64,000 nucleotides of DNA from Sphingomonadales bacterium (GCA_009995225.1 JAACPW010000008.1:84921-148920), one strand, 5' to 3'. Positions 1 through 10,285 are shown, counted from the stretch's first letter. The notes: a model not told the origin generated them from the sequence alone. Numbers and translations: made by a program.

Positions 1-560
1 GGAGTCGGTACCGCGCCGATCACGCAAGGCACGCTATCGGGCGGTTCCAACTATGCCGTAAGCTTTGCCAATGGTGTGCTGACGATCGCCCCGCGCCCGA
101 TCACGGTGACGGCGGACAATCTGACCCGGGTGTACGGCAATGCCAATCCGGCGCTGACCTTTACGGTTGGCGGTGCGGGGCTGGTCAACGGCGATCAGCT
201 CAGCGGCGCGCTGGCGACCACCGCGGGGGCCGCGAACGCAGTGGGCTCTGCGCCGATCACGCAAGGCACGCTTTCGGCCAGTCCCAACTATGCGGTCAGC
301 TTTGCCAATGGCGTGCTGACCATCACGCCGCGCCCGATTACCATCAGCGCGGATGATCTGGAAAAGCTCGTGGGTGAGCCTGATCCGGAGCTCACCTTCA
401 CCATCGGCGGGGCCGGCCTTGTCAACAATGACACCTTGACGGGCAGCCTTACGCGCGATCCGGGAGAGGGCAGCGGCGTCTTCGTGATCCGGCAAGGCAC
501 GCTTGTTGCTACGCCGAATTATGTGACTACCTTTGCACCCGGCGCCCTGACCGTGGACGC
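1..560 (+). repeat. Tandem MBG-encoding repeat, period 237 nt (79 codons), third copy degenerate
   Basis: gcgccgatcacgcaaggcacgct occurs at 13 and 250; the sequence following each copy is nearly identical. Confidence 0.75.
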
Positions 561-843
561 ACCGCCGCCGTCGCCGCCTGAAACCTCGCCGACCCCGCCT
601 GAACTCTACAACCCCACCCGCTTCGAAGCGCTGCAAGCCATTGACCAGTCTTCGTCCACCCTCACCAGAGATGAAGACGAACAGCGATTCGGGATCGACT
701 TCCCCGTGAAGGCCGAAACGCCGTTGATCGCGGAAGACCCGCTGCTTGATGAACCCGTGACCAGCGGCGGCGATGCGTCGCTTTATGGTGATGGTCAGCC
801 ACCGTCCGGCACCGGCCAGACACCGCCCGCAGGAGGTCAGTGA
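1..843 (+). CDS. C-terminal part of MBG-repeat secreted exoprotein (filamentous-hemagglutinin/two-partner-secretion-like), truncated by window start
   Basis: Frame open from base 1 (GVGTAPITQGTLSGGSNYAVSFANGVLTIAPRPITV...) to TGA 841-843; repeated YGxANPxLTFTxGGAGLVNGD...NYxVSFANGVLTITPRPIT units typical of MBG domains. Confidence 0.75.
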   Translation, partial: GVGTAPITQGTLSGGSNYAVSFANGVLTIAPRPITVTADNLTRVYGNANPALTFTVGGAGLVNGDQLSGALATTAGAANAVGSAPITQGTLSASPNYAVSFANGVLTITPRPITISADDLEKLVGEPDPELTFTIGGAGLVNNDTLTGSLTRDPGEGSGVFVIRQGTLVATPNYVTTFAPGALTVDAPPPSPPETSPTPPELYNPTRFEALQAIDQSSSTLTRDEDEQRFGIDFPVKAETPLIAEDPLLDEPVTSGGDASLYGDGQPPSGTGQTPPAGGQ

Positions 844-844
844 G

Positions 845-3800
845 ATGCGCCAGCACAGCGGCAATCCCCGCCTGATACGTTCTGCGCTTGCGGCGATTAT
901 GTTGATCGCATTGGCCGCCAACGGCCCCGTCGCGGCGCGTGAGCCGGCCACCGCCAGCCTTAGCCTGCGCGATACCTTCCCGATCGGCTCCAATGGCCTG
1001 TGCGAGGCGCAGATTCTGTCGCCGGAGCCGGGCGGGAACATGTTTGACCGGCGTTATTCGATCATTTGCCGCGATGCCGCCGCGCCGGTGGGCACGCTTT
1101 GGGTGGTCACATCACGCGATGCGGGCCTTGAGCGTTTTGCGGGCGATGCAGCGCGCTGCACCAGTGACGCGCAAGGCGGGGACGCCGTGCCCGGATTGGC
1201 CGCGATGCAGCGGCTTTCGTGCGCGCGCGATGGCAGCATCCTGCGGACCGATGTGCTGATGGGCACCCGCAAGGGACGCACTTATGCGGCGCAAGGATTG
1301 TCGGCCTATGCCAAGGCGCTGGAGCTTGGCCTGGCGTCGCTCGCCAGTGACGCCATTGTTCCGGGCATTGTCGAAATCCCGCTTACCAGTTCCACCGATG
1401 CAATCGCTTTTGCCCGCCAGCAAGCCGAAGCCATCGCCGCCGACCAGGCGCTTGTCGAAGCCTATCGCCGCAGCAATGCAGGCAATTTTGCAGAAGCAGC
1501 CGAGTTTTTTGCCGTGTCCTCCGCCGCGCTGGCGGGTCCGGGTGCGGTCGAGGCGCAGCTCAACGCGGCGCTCCAGCAATCCAATCTTGGCAATTATGCC
1601 GAAAGCCGCCGCCGATTGGCCCAACTGCGCCGTGCCAGCGCAACCAGCCCCCTGCTGGCACGCTTGCTGCGCAATTACGAGGCGATGGATGCGCTCAATC
1701 AAAGGCAGTCGGCGCGCGCGCTTGCGGTGCTCGATGCGCCACTGGTGATCGAATTCGCCGATAGCGAGGCGCTGCGCAGTTTGCAGATCGGCCCCGCACT
1801 GGCGGGGCAGCTGGCAAGCGAAAGCGGACGGATCACCGGTGATTATTCGCTCAGCCTGAGCCCGCTCGAACGTGCGGCGCTGCTCGACGGGCAGCACGCT
1901 TATCTCAAGGCCACGGCGCTTCGGCAGCTGGGCCGGACCGATGAAGCCGCCGCTGTGCTGGGCTCTGCTGAAGCGGCGTTCAGCGGTGTGCGCGGCGGGC
2001 GCGTGGTCTCGGTTGCATGGCTGCGCGCGCAGGTGCTGGGCGAGCTTGCCGAACTTGCCGAACGGTCGGGCGATGCGGCCAGGGCAGAAGGCTTGCATCA
2101 GCAGGGGATCACCCTGCTTGAAGCGACCTATCCCGGTTCGCCCGCGCTTGGCAGTGCCCGTGCCCAGCTGGCGGGGTTTTATGCTCGCAGCGGACGCCGT
2201 GACGATGCGATGACCCTTTACAGGGCGATCATTGCCGATGCCGAAGGCCGCGCGCTGCCCTCGCTGCGCGGGTTGATGACACCTTACTTCGGTCTGTTGC
2301 TTGCCGAAGGGCCCCAAGGACACGGCGCTGCGGACGCAGCGGCCGATATGTTCGCGGCGAGCCAACTGCTCCAGCGGCCAGGTCTTGCGCAAACGCAGGC
2401 GGCGCTCGCGCGGGAGCTTTCGGGCGGCAGCGACGAAGCCTCGCAGCTGTTCCGCACCGCCACCAATCTTGGACGCGGGATCGAACAGTTGCGCACGGCG
2501 CTTCTGGAACTGGAAACCATGCCCGAAGCCGGCGCCCGGCAGGCCGCCCTGATTGCGGAACGCGCCGCGCGGCTCGAACTGTTGCAGCAGCAGCAGGCCG
2601 AAGTGCTGGGGCAGTTGGCCGCTTACCCGCGCTACCGCGCTGTCACCGAACAGGCGATCACACTTGCCGATCTGCAAGCCACGCTTGTGGAAGGCGAGGC
2701 CTATGTGAAGCTGGTGACGCTCGATAGCGATGCTTACGTCATCTATGCCACCCGCGAAGCCGCGTCGGCATGGCGGGCAGACGCCACGCCCGCGCAACTC
2801 GATCGGCTGGTCAGCCAGATCCGTGAAAGCATCGCCGTGGTCGAAGGCGGGCAGGTGCTGACCTATCCTTTCGACCTTGCCCGAGCGCGTGAGCTTTATG
2901 TCCGCCTGTTCACCCCGGTCGCCGATCAATTGCCCAAGGCCCGCCATATCGTGTTCGAACCCGATGGCGCCTTGCTGAAGCTGCCGATCAACTTGCTGGT
3001 AACAGACGATGCCAGCGTTGAAGCCTACGAAGCGCGCAAGAGCGTGGCCGGCGCGGACGAATATGATTTCCGCGGCACCCGGTGGCTCGGGCGCACGGCG
3101 CAGATCAGCACCTCGGTGGCGGCCTCGGCGTTCCGCGATGTGCGCGCCGCACCGCCTTCGGATGGCAAGCGCGCCTATCTCGGCCTTGGCGAGAACGCGC
3201 CGATCGGTGCTGCCTCGCCCGGTGCAGCGCGCACCCGTGCCGCGCTGGCGGCTGGCGAGACGTGCCAGTGGTCACCGAATATCTGGGCCAATCCGATCAA
3301 GGCCGATGAATTGCGCACCGTCGCCTCGCGTTTCGCCGGGTCGTCCGAAGTGCTGACCGGCGCGGCATTCACCGACAACGCCATCATGGAGATGGGCGAT
3401 CTTGCCGAATACCGCATCCTGCACTTTGCCACGCACGGGCTCGTGACCGCTCCGCAACCTGAATGCCCACCGCGCCCGGCATTGCTGACCAGTTTCGGTT
3501 CCGGCGAAGGCTCGGATGGATTGCTGAGCTTTGCCGAGATTTTCGGCCTGCGTATCGACGCTGATCTGGTGATTCTGTCAGCCTGCGACACCGCGGGCAG
3601 TGCCACGGTGGGTGCGACCCGCGAGGCCGGCGTCACCAGCGGGGGCGAATTCGCGCTCGACGGGCTGGTGCGCGCCTTTGTGGGAGCGGGTGGGCGCACC
3701 GTATTGGCAAGCCATTGGCCCGTGCCGGATGATTTCGACGCGACCGGCCGCCTGATTTCGGGCCTGTTCGCCGAGGACGGGCGCGCCACCGCTGGCGCCC

Positions 3801-3907
3801 TCAAGGCCTCGCAGGAAACGCTGATGGACGAAGCCGAAACCTCGCATCCCTTCTACTGGTCTGCCTTTGCCGTGGTGGGTGACGGGGCCGCGCGCCTCGT
3901 GCGCTGA
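845..3907 (+). CDS. TPR-containing CHAT domain protein
   Basis: ATG 845 just after previous stop (TGAGATG); N-terminal signal-like segment, TPR-like middle, C-terminal CHAT with RILHFATHG and VILSACDTAGS (His/Cys dyad). Confidence 0.85.
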   Translation: MRQHSGNPRLIRSALAAIMLIALAANGPVAAREPATASLSLRDTFPIGSNGLCEAQILSPEPGGNMFDRRYSIICRDAAAPVGTLWVVTSRDAGLERFAGDAARCTSDAQGGDAVPGLAAMQRLSCARDGSILRTDVLMGTRKGRTYAAQGLSAYAKALELGLASLASDAIVPGIVEIPLTSSTDAIAFARQQAEAIAADQALVEAYRRSNAGNFAEAAEFFAVSSAALAGPGAVEAQLNAALQQSNLGNYAESRRRLAQLRRASATSPLLARLLRNYEAMDALNQRQSARALAVLDAPLVIEFADSEALRSLQIGPALAGQLASESGRITGDYSLSLSPLERAALLDGQHAYLKATALRQLGRTDEAAAVLGSAEAAFSGVRGGRVVSVAWLRAQVLGELAELAERSGDAARAEGLHQQGITLLEATYPGSPALGSARAQLAGFYARSGRRDDAMTLYRAIIADAEGRALPSLRGLMTPYFGLLLAEGPQGHGAADAAADMFAASQLLQRPGLAQTQAALARELSGGSDEASQLFRTATNLGRGIEQLRTALLELETMPEAGARQAALIAERAARLELLQQQQAEVLGQLAAYPRYRAVTEQAITLADLQATLVEGEAYVKLVTLDSDAYVIYATREAASAWRADATPAQLDRLVSQIRESIAVVEGGQVLTYPFDLARARELYVRLFTPVADQLPKARHIVFEPDGALLKLPINLLVTDDASVEAYEARKSVAGADEYDFRGTRWLGRTAQISTSVAASAFRDVRAAPPSDGKRAYLGLGENAPIGAASPGAARTRAALAAGETCQWSPNIWANPIKADELRTVASRFAGSSEVLTGAAFTDNAIMEMGDLAEYRILHFATHGLVTAPQPECPPRPALLTSFGSGEGSDGLLSFAEIFGLRIDADLVILSACDTAGSATVGATREAGVTSGGEFALDGLVRAFVGAGGRTVLASHWPVPDDFDATGRLISGLFAEDGRATAGALKASQETLMDEAETSHPFYWSAFAVVGDGAARLVR

Positions 3908-3936
3908 GCGCGCTGACGGAGGGCGCGAACGGCACC

Positions 3937-5994
3937 ATGAGCGATCCGCAAACCCCTTCACCCGCGCGTCTCGGCTGGATCAGGCGCGGCTGGCGCAATG
4001 TGCGCGAAGCGGGCGGCGTGCAGCTTGCCGCGACGCTGGTGGTGCTGTGTGCGGCACTGTTTATTGCCCGCTTCAGCTGGGTGCTGCCCGATGGCAACAT
4101 TCCCACACCGCTGACCGGCGAGGCCGAGCGCGCGTTGTATGACCTGCGCGCCTATTATGCCGCCGATCTGGTCGGGCAGGACGAGCGGATCGTCATGGTC
4201 GTTTACACCGATCAAACCCTAATCGCCGCCCGCAAACGATCACCGCTGGATCGTGGCCTGCTGGCGCGCACCTTGCAAACGCTGGACGGGATGGGGGCCA
4301 AGGCGATCGGCATCGATATCCTGTTCGACCAGCCTCAGGACGAGGACGATCAACTGATCGCGGCCCTGCGCGGGATGCAGACTCCGGTGGCGGTCGCCTA
4401 TGCCAATGTCGCCACCAACAGGGACGACGTGGTCTATGAGCAACAGCAATATCTGGAGAGCTTTCAGGCGCAACTGGCGGGAACACGTGCACGGCCGGCG
4501 AGCATCCGGCTCGACAATACCTTTGGCGCAACGCGGGTGTGGCCCACAATCGTTCCCGGCCTGCCGCCCTTGCTGGGGCGCGCCATGCTGGAAGACAGTG
4601 ATGCAAACCCCACCCGGTTTGCAGGCTATGAAGGCGCCCTCGATTACCGGCGCGCGCGCTTCGTCGACGAGCCGCTGTTCGCCTCGCTCCAGATCGATCT
4701 TCTGGCTGATCCCGATCCCGAGGTTGTGCCCTTTCTTGCCGAACAGATTGTCGGCAAATATGTGCTGATCGGCGGCGATATCGTCGACTATGACCGGGTC
4801 GAAACCACTTTCACCTCGATCACCGGAGAGCTTCCGCCCGGGCTTGCCGTCCATGCCGAGATCATTGCCCAGATGCTCGATGATCGGGCGCTCTCGCCAA
4901 TTCCGGCGTGGATCGTGTGGGTGATGGCCGTGCTGGTGGTGCTGAGCGCCGCGTTGACCGCGTTGCTGGAATGGCCGGCGCGGCGCCTTGCCCCTTTCAT
5001 GCTGGCGCTGTTCGCCGGTTTCATCGGCATTCCGGTGGTGCTGCAACTGGCCAATGTCGACACTTATGGCCTTCCGGCGGTCGGCTGGCTGGTGGGCTGG
5101 ATCATCGCCTTTGCCGCAGTGACCGCCGCAGCGCGTGCATCGGGCGCGGTGCAGCGCAATTTTGCCGCGGGCGCGCTTGGCAAATATATCCCGCGCGACA
5201 TTGCCCAGGCGATTATCGACAAGCCGGAATTGCTGTCGCTGGGCGGGGAAAAGCGCGAAATCTTCGTGCTGTTCAGCGATCTGGAAGGCTTCACCAAGAT
5301 GAGCCATGCGATCGCACCGGAAATGGTGGCGAAGCTGCTCAACCGCTACCTTGATCTGCTCAGCCAGGTGGTGCTCGATCACGGCGGGGTGATCGACAAG
5401 TTCGTGGGCGATGCGGTGGTGGCGTTCTGGGGCGCGCCGATTGCGCGGCCCGATGATGGAATGCGCGCTGCCCGCGCAGGCTACGCGATGTGGCAGGTAG
5501 GCGAAGCCTTCCGGCGTGAGGTCGCAGACATGGATGCCAGCCTTCCGGCGATCGGCAAGACCCGCGTGGGCCTGCATTACGGCGAGGCGGTGATTGGCAA
5601 CTTTGGCGGGGCGACCCGAATCCAGTATACTGCGCTGGGCGACTCGATGAACACCGCAGCCCGGCTGGAAGCGGCCAACAAGGGACTGGATTCCTCGGTC
5701 ATGGCGAGCCGCGAGTTTGCCGAGGCATCAGGGCTGGAATGGTGGCGGCCAATGGGCCGTGTGGTGCTTCGTGGCCGGGCGCGGCCGGTCGACCTGTTCG
5801 AGCCTGCGCCGGATTTTCCGGCGGAAGACATAGCCATTCTGGCGCAGGCGCTGGCGATGGTGACAATCGATCGGGAGGGTGCGGTTCGGCTCGCGCAAGC
5901 CGTGGCCAGCCGCCACCCGCAGGATGCAGCGCTGGGCAATCTTGTGCAGCGCATCACAGGTTTGGACGAGGGAGGGACTTATGTTCTGGGATAA
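3937..5994 (+). CDS. CHASE2 domain-containing class III adenylate/guanylate cyclase
   Basis: N-terminal TM plus CHASE2-like region, TM helices near residues 320-400, cyclase domain VLFSDLEGFTKMS...IDKFVGDAVVAFWGAP...QYTALGDSMNTAARLEAANKG. Confidence 0.9.
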   Translation: MSDPQTPSPARLGWIRRGWRNVREAGGVQLAATLVVLCAALFIARFSWVLPDGNIPTPLTGEAERALYDLRAYYAADLVGQDERIVMVVYTDQTLIAARKRSPLDRGLLARTLQTLDGMGAKAIGIDILFDQPQDEDDQLIAALRGMQTPVAVAYANVATNRDDVVYEQQQYLESFQAQLAGTRARPASIRLDNTFGATRVWPTIVPGLPPLLGRAMLEDSDANPTRFAGYEGALDYRRARFVDEPLFASLQIDLLADPDPEVVPFLAEQIVGKYVLIGGDIVDYDRVETTFTSITGELPPGLAVHAEIIAQMLDDRALSPIPAWIVWVMAVLVVLSAALTALLEWPARRLAPFMLALFAGFIGIPVVLQLANVDTYGLPAVGWLVGWIIAFAAVTAAARASGAVQRNFAAGALGKYIPRDIAQAIIDKPELLSLGGEKREIFVLFSDLEGFTKMSHAIAPEMVAKLLNRYLDLLSQVVLDHGGVIDKFVGDAVVAFWGAPIARPDDGMRAARAGYAMWQVGEAFRREVADMDASLPAIGKTRVGLHYGEAVIGNFGGATRIQYTALGDSMNTAARLEAANKGLDSSVMASREFAEASGLEWWRPMGRVVLRGRARPVDLFEPAPDFPAEDIAILAQALAMVTIDREGAVRLAQAVASRHPQDAALGNLVQRITGLDEGGTYVLG

Positions 5995-6727
5995 TGTGAA
6001 ATCGAAGGCGACGGCGCTGGCCGTTGCGGGCGCGGCATTGGCGCTGCCGGTTACGGCGATGGCGGGGGTGGTGGTCAAATCCACCGGCCCTTCGGCCACA
6101 CGCTACCCGGTCGGCACCAAGCTTGACGATAATGCCGCGATCACGCTGAAGGGCGGCGATGTGGTGACGGTGCTCACGGCGGAAGGCACCCGCGTCATCA
6201 AGGGCGCCGGCACTTTCCGGGTGGGCGACCGCCCGCAGGTCGCCGCCGATCGCTTTGCCTCGCTGACGCGCAAGCGTGCGGCCACCCGCGTGCGCACCGG
6301 AGCCGTGCGCGGCGATACGGACGAGACCGCCACAAATCCCAGCCTTTGGTATGTCGATGTCACGCGATCAGGCACGATCTGCCTCTATGACCTTGCGACC
6401 GTGCGGCTCTGGCGTCCGGGCACACAGGGCACGAGCACCTATCGTATCGCAGATCAGGCAGGGGCAACCCAGGCCGAGGTGACGTTCGATGACACCGTGA
6501 CCGTCGCCGCGCTCGATCCGGCGCGCCTGCCGATCTCGGAAACCGGCGATTACATGATCACCGCCCCCGATGGCGCGGCAACCGCACAGATCAACTTCGT
6601 GCTGCTGGGTGAGGATTATGCCGCACCCGATGCCTTGGCCGAGGCTCTGATCGCCAAAGGCTGCACCGTGCAGCTGGAAACGCTCGCCTCCAGCCTTGAG
6701 GCATCTGCGGATGCGGCGGGCGGCTGA
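5981..6727 (+). CDS. FecR-like/secreted protein of unknown function
   Basis: ATG 5981 overlaps cyclase stop by 14 nt; signal peptide; GTKLDDNAAITLKGGDVVTVLTAEGTRVIKGAGTF resembles FecR-like beta sandwich. Confidence 0.6.
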   Translation: MFWDNVKSKATALAVAGAALALPVTAMAGVVVKSTGPSATRYPVGTKLDDNAAITLKGGDVVTVLTAEGTRVIKGAGTFRVGDRPQVAADRFASLTRKRAATRVRTGAVRGDTDETATNPSLWYVDVTRSGTICLYDLATVRLWRPGTQGTSTYRIADQAGATQAEVTFDDTVTVAALDPARLPISETGDYMITAPDGAATAQINFVLLGEDYAAPDALAEALIAKGCTVQLETLASSLEASADAAGG

Positions 6728-6943
6728 TCAGGCTGCGCCGGTGCAGCGTCACCTGTAAATCGGGATTGGCTGTTGCATCGTGCGCGTAAGCTTGGGACAA
6801 GGGCGTGGGCCGGGCAAGATGGGGGAATCGGACAGCGAAACGCAGTTGATCACGCAACGCTGAACGCATCGCAGAAGGAGCGGTGCGAGCCTGCCTTGCG
6901 GTCTGCAAACGCTGCGCTGACGCGCATCTCGGGGGGAGATGGG

Positions 6944-8329
6944 ATGAGGCAACTTGGGGCAAAGAGGATCGCTGACCTGCTGTGCGGGCGCGCTGGCTTG
7001 CGCTTGGCGGCCGTGCTTGCACTGGCCGCGCTCTACCCTGCGTCCAGCGCGATAGGTAATGCTACCTTCGAAGGCGTGGCCAGCTGCGCGGGATCGACCT
7101 GCCATGGCCGGGCCGAGGGCAATGGCGCAGTTGTCCGGCAGGACGAGATCGCCACCTGGCAGGAGCCTTCCTCCCCCGGCGGCGCCCATTCCCGCGCCTA
7201 TGCCGTGCTGGGCGGACGGCGCGGCCAGCAGATCGCCGCGAGCCTTGGCCTTGGCAATGCGCAGTCGGCCCCGGCCTGCCTCGGCTGCCATGCGACCAAT
7301 GCGCCCACGGGGCAGCGCGGGGCGAAGTTCACGCTGACTGACGGTGTGGGCTGCGAAAGCTGTCACGGCGCGTCGGGCGGCGGGTGGCTGGCCGAACATT
7401 ATGCGTTGCCCGCGACCCATGCCTCGAACATCGCGGCCGGGCTGACCCCGCTGGATAATCCCAAGGCGCGGGCGAACGTCTGCCTCGATTGCCATTATGG
7501 CTCGTCCAAGCCGGGGCAATTTGTCACCCATTCCATGATGGCGGCAGGCCATCCGCGGGTATCGTTCGAGCTTGACCTGTTCAGCGCGCTTCAGCAGCAC
7601 CACAATATCGACGGCGATTATACCGCGCGCAAGGGCGCGGCCAATTCGGTGCGGTTCTGGGCGGTGGGTCAGGCCGAGGCGGTGCGCCGGGCAACCAGCC
7701 TGTTTGCCCAGCCCAAATTCGCATACGCGGGCGCATTCCCGCAATTCTATTTCTACGATTGCCATTCGTGCCACCGGACCATCGCCGATGGGCCGCAGCG
7801 CAGGCTGACGCATGAAGGCAACCCGGGCCGCCCGATCCCCTTCGGCAATCCGCCGTTCAATGACGAGAACATCATCATGCTGTCCGCCGTGGCCGGCGCG
7901 CTGGTGCCGGGCGAGGCGGGGGCGTTCCAGACCGCCAGCCGTGACTTCCACAAGGCGATGGGTTCGGGGCCGGAGCAAACGCGCGCTGCCGCACAGGCGC
8001 TTTCGGCGCGGGCAGGCGCATTGTCGGATGCGCTTTCGGGCCGCACCTATGCCGGCGCCGACGCCTTCAAGGTGATCGCGATCATCGCGGGCGAAGCCAC
8101 CGCGCCGCGCTTCACCGACTATGCCGGATCGGTGCAGGCGGTGATGGCGGTGGACACGCTGCTCAACGCACTGGTGCGCGAAGGGCGGGTGACGCAGGGC
8201 GCAGCGACGGGCATTCGCGGCGATATCGCACGGGCTTACAAGGCGGTGGACGAACCCAATGCCTATCGCCCGGCCGATTTCCGTGTGGCGCTGAAAGCGG
8301 CGGCAGGCGCCATCGGCAGGCTGCAATAG
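6944..8329 (+). CDS. Multiheme cytochrome c (c554-like), 4 CXXCH + 1 CX4CH
   Basis: Signal peptide, CAGSTCH, CLGCH, CESCH, CLDCH, CHSCH. Confidence 0.85.
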   Translation: MRQLGAKRIADLLCGRAGLRLAAVLALAALYPASSAIGNATFEGVASCAGSTCHGRAEGNGAVVRQDEIATWQEPSSPGGAHSRAYAVLGGRRGQQIAASLGLGNAQSAPACLGCHATNAPTGQRGAKFTLTDGVGCESCHGASGGGWLAEHYALPATHASNIAAGLTPLDNPKARANVCLDCHYGSSKPGQFVTHSMMAAGHPRVSFELDLFSALQQHHNIDGDYTARKGAANSVRFWAVGQAEAVRRATSLFAQPKFAYAGAFPQFYFYDCHSCHRTIADGPQRRLTHEGNPGRPIPFGNPPFNDENIIMLSAVAGALVPGEAGAFQTASRDFHKAMGSGPEQTRAAAQALSARAGALSDALSGRTYAGADAFKVIAIIAGEATAPRFTDYAGSVQAVMAVDTLLNALVREGRVTQGAATGIRGDIARAYKAVDEPNAYRPADFRVALKAAAGAIGRLQ

Positions 8330-8331
8330 CG

Positions 8332-10284
8332 ATGCGCAAGCGGGGGACATTCTGGATCGCAGCAACGGCGCTAATCCTTGCCTCCTGCGGCGGGGAGGAT
8401 AGCCCGTCCAGCAATGGCGGAGCGACAGGCGGCGGACCCGCGCCCGCGCCCGTGCTCCCGCCCACCGGTCAGGTGTTCAGCGTTCCCGCGGCCGAAAGTC
8501 TGTCCAGCGCCGAGGTCGGAACGGTCATCGCCCAGGCCGCGGCCGAGGCGCGGGCACGCAATGTGGCAGCGACCATCGCGGTAACCGACAGGGTCGGCAA
8601 TGTGCTGGGCGTGTTCGCCATGCCTGGCGCAGCGCCGCTGGCCCGTATTCCATCGGCGCCCGATGGCAGCAATCGCGATGCGCAAGGCCTCGACATTCCC
8701 AGTGCAGGCGCCGCCATCGCCAAGGCGATCACCGGCGCCTACCTGTCGAGCAGCGGCAATGCCTTTTCCAGCCGCACGGCCAGCTTCATCGTGCAGGAGC
8801 ATTTCCCCCCGGCACCGACCACCGCAGGGCTGGAAAGCGGTCCGCTGTTCGGCGTGCAGTTTAGCCAATTGCCGTGTTCCGACCTTGCCGCAAGGGCAAG
8901 CGACGGCTTCATCGGCCCCAAGCGTTCGCCGCTCGGTCTGGCCGCCGATCCCGGCGGCTTCCCGCTCTACCAGAACGGCGTGGTGGTGGGCGGGGTTGGG
9001 GTCATCGCAGACGCCAGCTATGGCTTCGACCCCAATGTGCTCGACCGCGATGCGGATGTGGACGAAGCGATTGCCTTGGCGGGCACGGTGGGTTTTGAAG
9101 CCCCCGTCAGCATCCGCGCGGACCGCATCACCGCTGATGGCACATCGCTGCGCTACACCGACGTCGAATATCCGCAGATCGGTAATATCGCGAATGCAAG
9201 TTTCGCCGGGACGGCGGGTGCGCTGGTGCCGGTGGCGGGCTATTACGTGGGGACCGCCCTGCTGCCGGGCGCGGCTTACGGCACCGAAGCATCGGGCATC
9301 CGCGCGTCGTCATCTGCCGAATTTGCCAACCGCGATGCCTTCGTGCTGACCAATGGCGCGGGCGCGAACCGCTTTCCGGTGCGCGGGGCGACCGATGCGG
9401 GCGATATCGCCGCGCCGCTCACCGCCGCCGAAGCCCGCGTCATCCTGGAAGAAGCCTTCACCGTGATGAGCCGTGCGCGCGCGCAAATCCGCCAACCGCT
9501 CGATAGCCGCGCGCAGGTGACGATCAGCCTGGTCGACACACGAGGGGCCGTGCTGGGCCTCGTCCGGTCGCCCGATGCGCCGATTTTCGGGATCGACGTG
9601 AGCTTGCAGAAGGCGCGCACCGCCAATTTCTTCTCGGGAGGCTTTGCGGCCAGTGAATTGCTGGCAGCAAGTGGAGAAGTGCCGCAATTCGTTGCCCGCA
9701 CCCGCACCTTTCTTGACGATCCCAATGCTTTGACAGGAGCCTTTGCTTTTTCCGACCGCGCCGGCGGCAACCTGTCGCGGCCCTATTTCCCCGATGGGGA
9801 GGTGGGGCAGCCCAATGGCCCACTGTCGCGCCCGATCGCGCAGTTCAATCCGTTTTCGACCGGGCTGCAATCGGCGCTGATCGTTGGCAATCTGGCTGAG
9901 CATCTTGCGTTTGTGACCGGGCAGAGCGCGCAGGATACGCCGCGCAACTGTTCCACGCTGCCGCAGATCGCAGGCGGCATTTCGCGGCTCGCCAACGGGA
10001 TCCAGATCTTTCCCGGATCGGTCCCGGTCTATCGCGGCAATGTTCTGGTGGGCGGCATCGGGGTGTCGGGCGACGGGATCGATCAGGACGATATGATCAG
10101 CTTCCTTGGCCTTCACAACGGCACGAAGCGCGCTGGCGGAGGGCTGGGCAATGCGCCTGCCGCCATCCGTGCCGACCGGATCGTGGTGGCGGTCGGGAAC
10201 CGGCAGGTGCGCCTGCGCTACGTCAATTGCCCCTTTGCGCCGTTCCTCGATACGGCAGCGCAAAACGTGTGCGAGGGGCTGTAA
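8332..10284 (+). CDS. Lipoprotein with two HbpS/GlcG-like (DUF336) heme-binding-type domains
   Basis: Lipobox LILASC; two regions of the type AxxxLxxxEVxxxIxxAxxxARxxxxxxxIAVTDRVGNVLGVF... Confidence 0.7.
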   Translation: MRKRGTFWIAATALILASCGGEDSPSSNGGATGGGPAPAPVLPPTGQVFSVPAAESLSSAEVGTVIAQAAAEARARNVAATIAVTDRVGNVLGVFAMPGAAPLARIPSAPDGSNRDAQGLDIPSAGAAIAKAITGAYLSSSGNAFSSRTASFIVQEHFPPAPTTAGLESGPLFGVQFSQLPCSDLAARASDGFIGPKRSPLGLAADPGGFPLYQNGVVVGGVGVIADASYGFDPNVLDRDADVDEAIALAGTVGFEAPVSIRADRITADGTSLRYTDVEYPQIGNIANASFAGTAGALVPVAGYYVGTALLPGAAYGTEASGIRASSSAEFANRDAFVLTNGAGANRFPVRGATDAGDIAAPLTAAEARVILEEAFTVMSRARAQIRQPLDSRAQVTISLVDTRGAVLGLVRSPDAPIFGIDVSLQKARTANFFSGGFAASELLAASGEVPQFVARTRTFLDDPNALTGAFAFSDRAGGNLSRPYFPDGEVGQPNGPLSRPIAQFNPFSTGLQSALIVGNLAEHLAFVTGQSAQDTPRNCSTLPQIAGGISRLANGIQIFPGSVPVYRGNVLVGGIGVSGDGIDQDDMISFLGLHNGTKRAGGGLGNAPAAIRADRIVVAVGNRQVRLRYVNCPFAPFLDTAAQNVCEGL

Positions 10285-10285
10285 G

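Noticed and set aside
1112-2947. 611-aa minus-strand ORF
   Set aside because: Antisense of CHAT/TPR gene; no domain signal
6841-6870. FNR-like box (TTGATCACGCAACG) upstream of the pentaheme gene
   Set aside because: Right half-site does not match ATCAA; too degenerate
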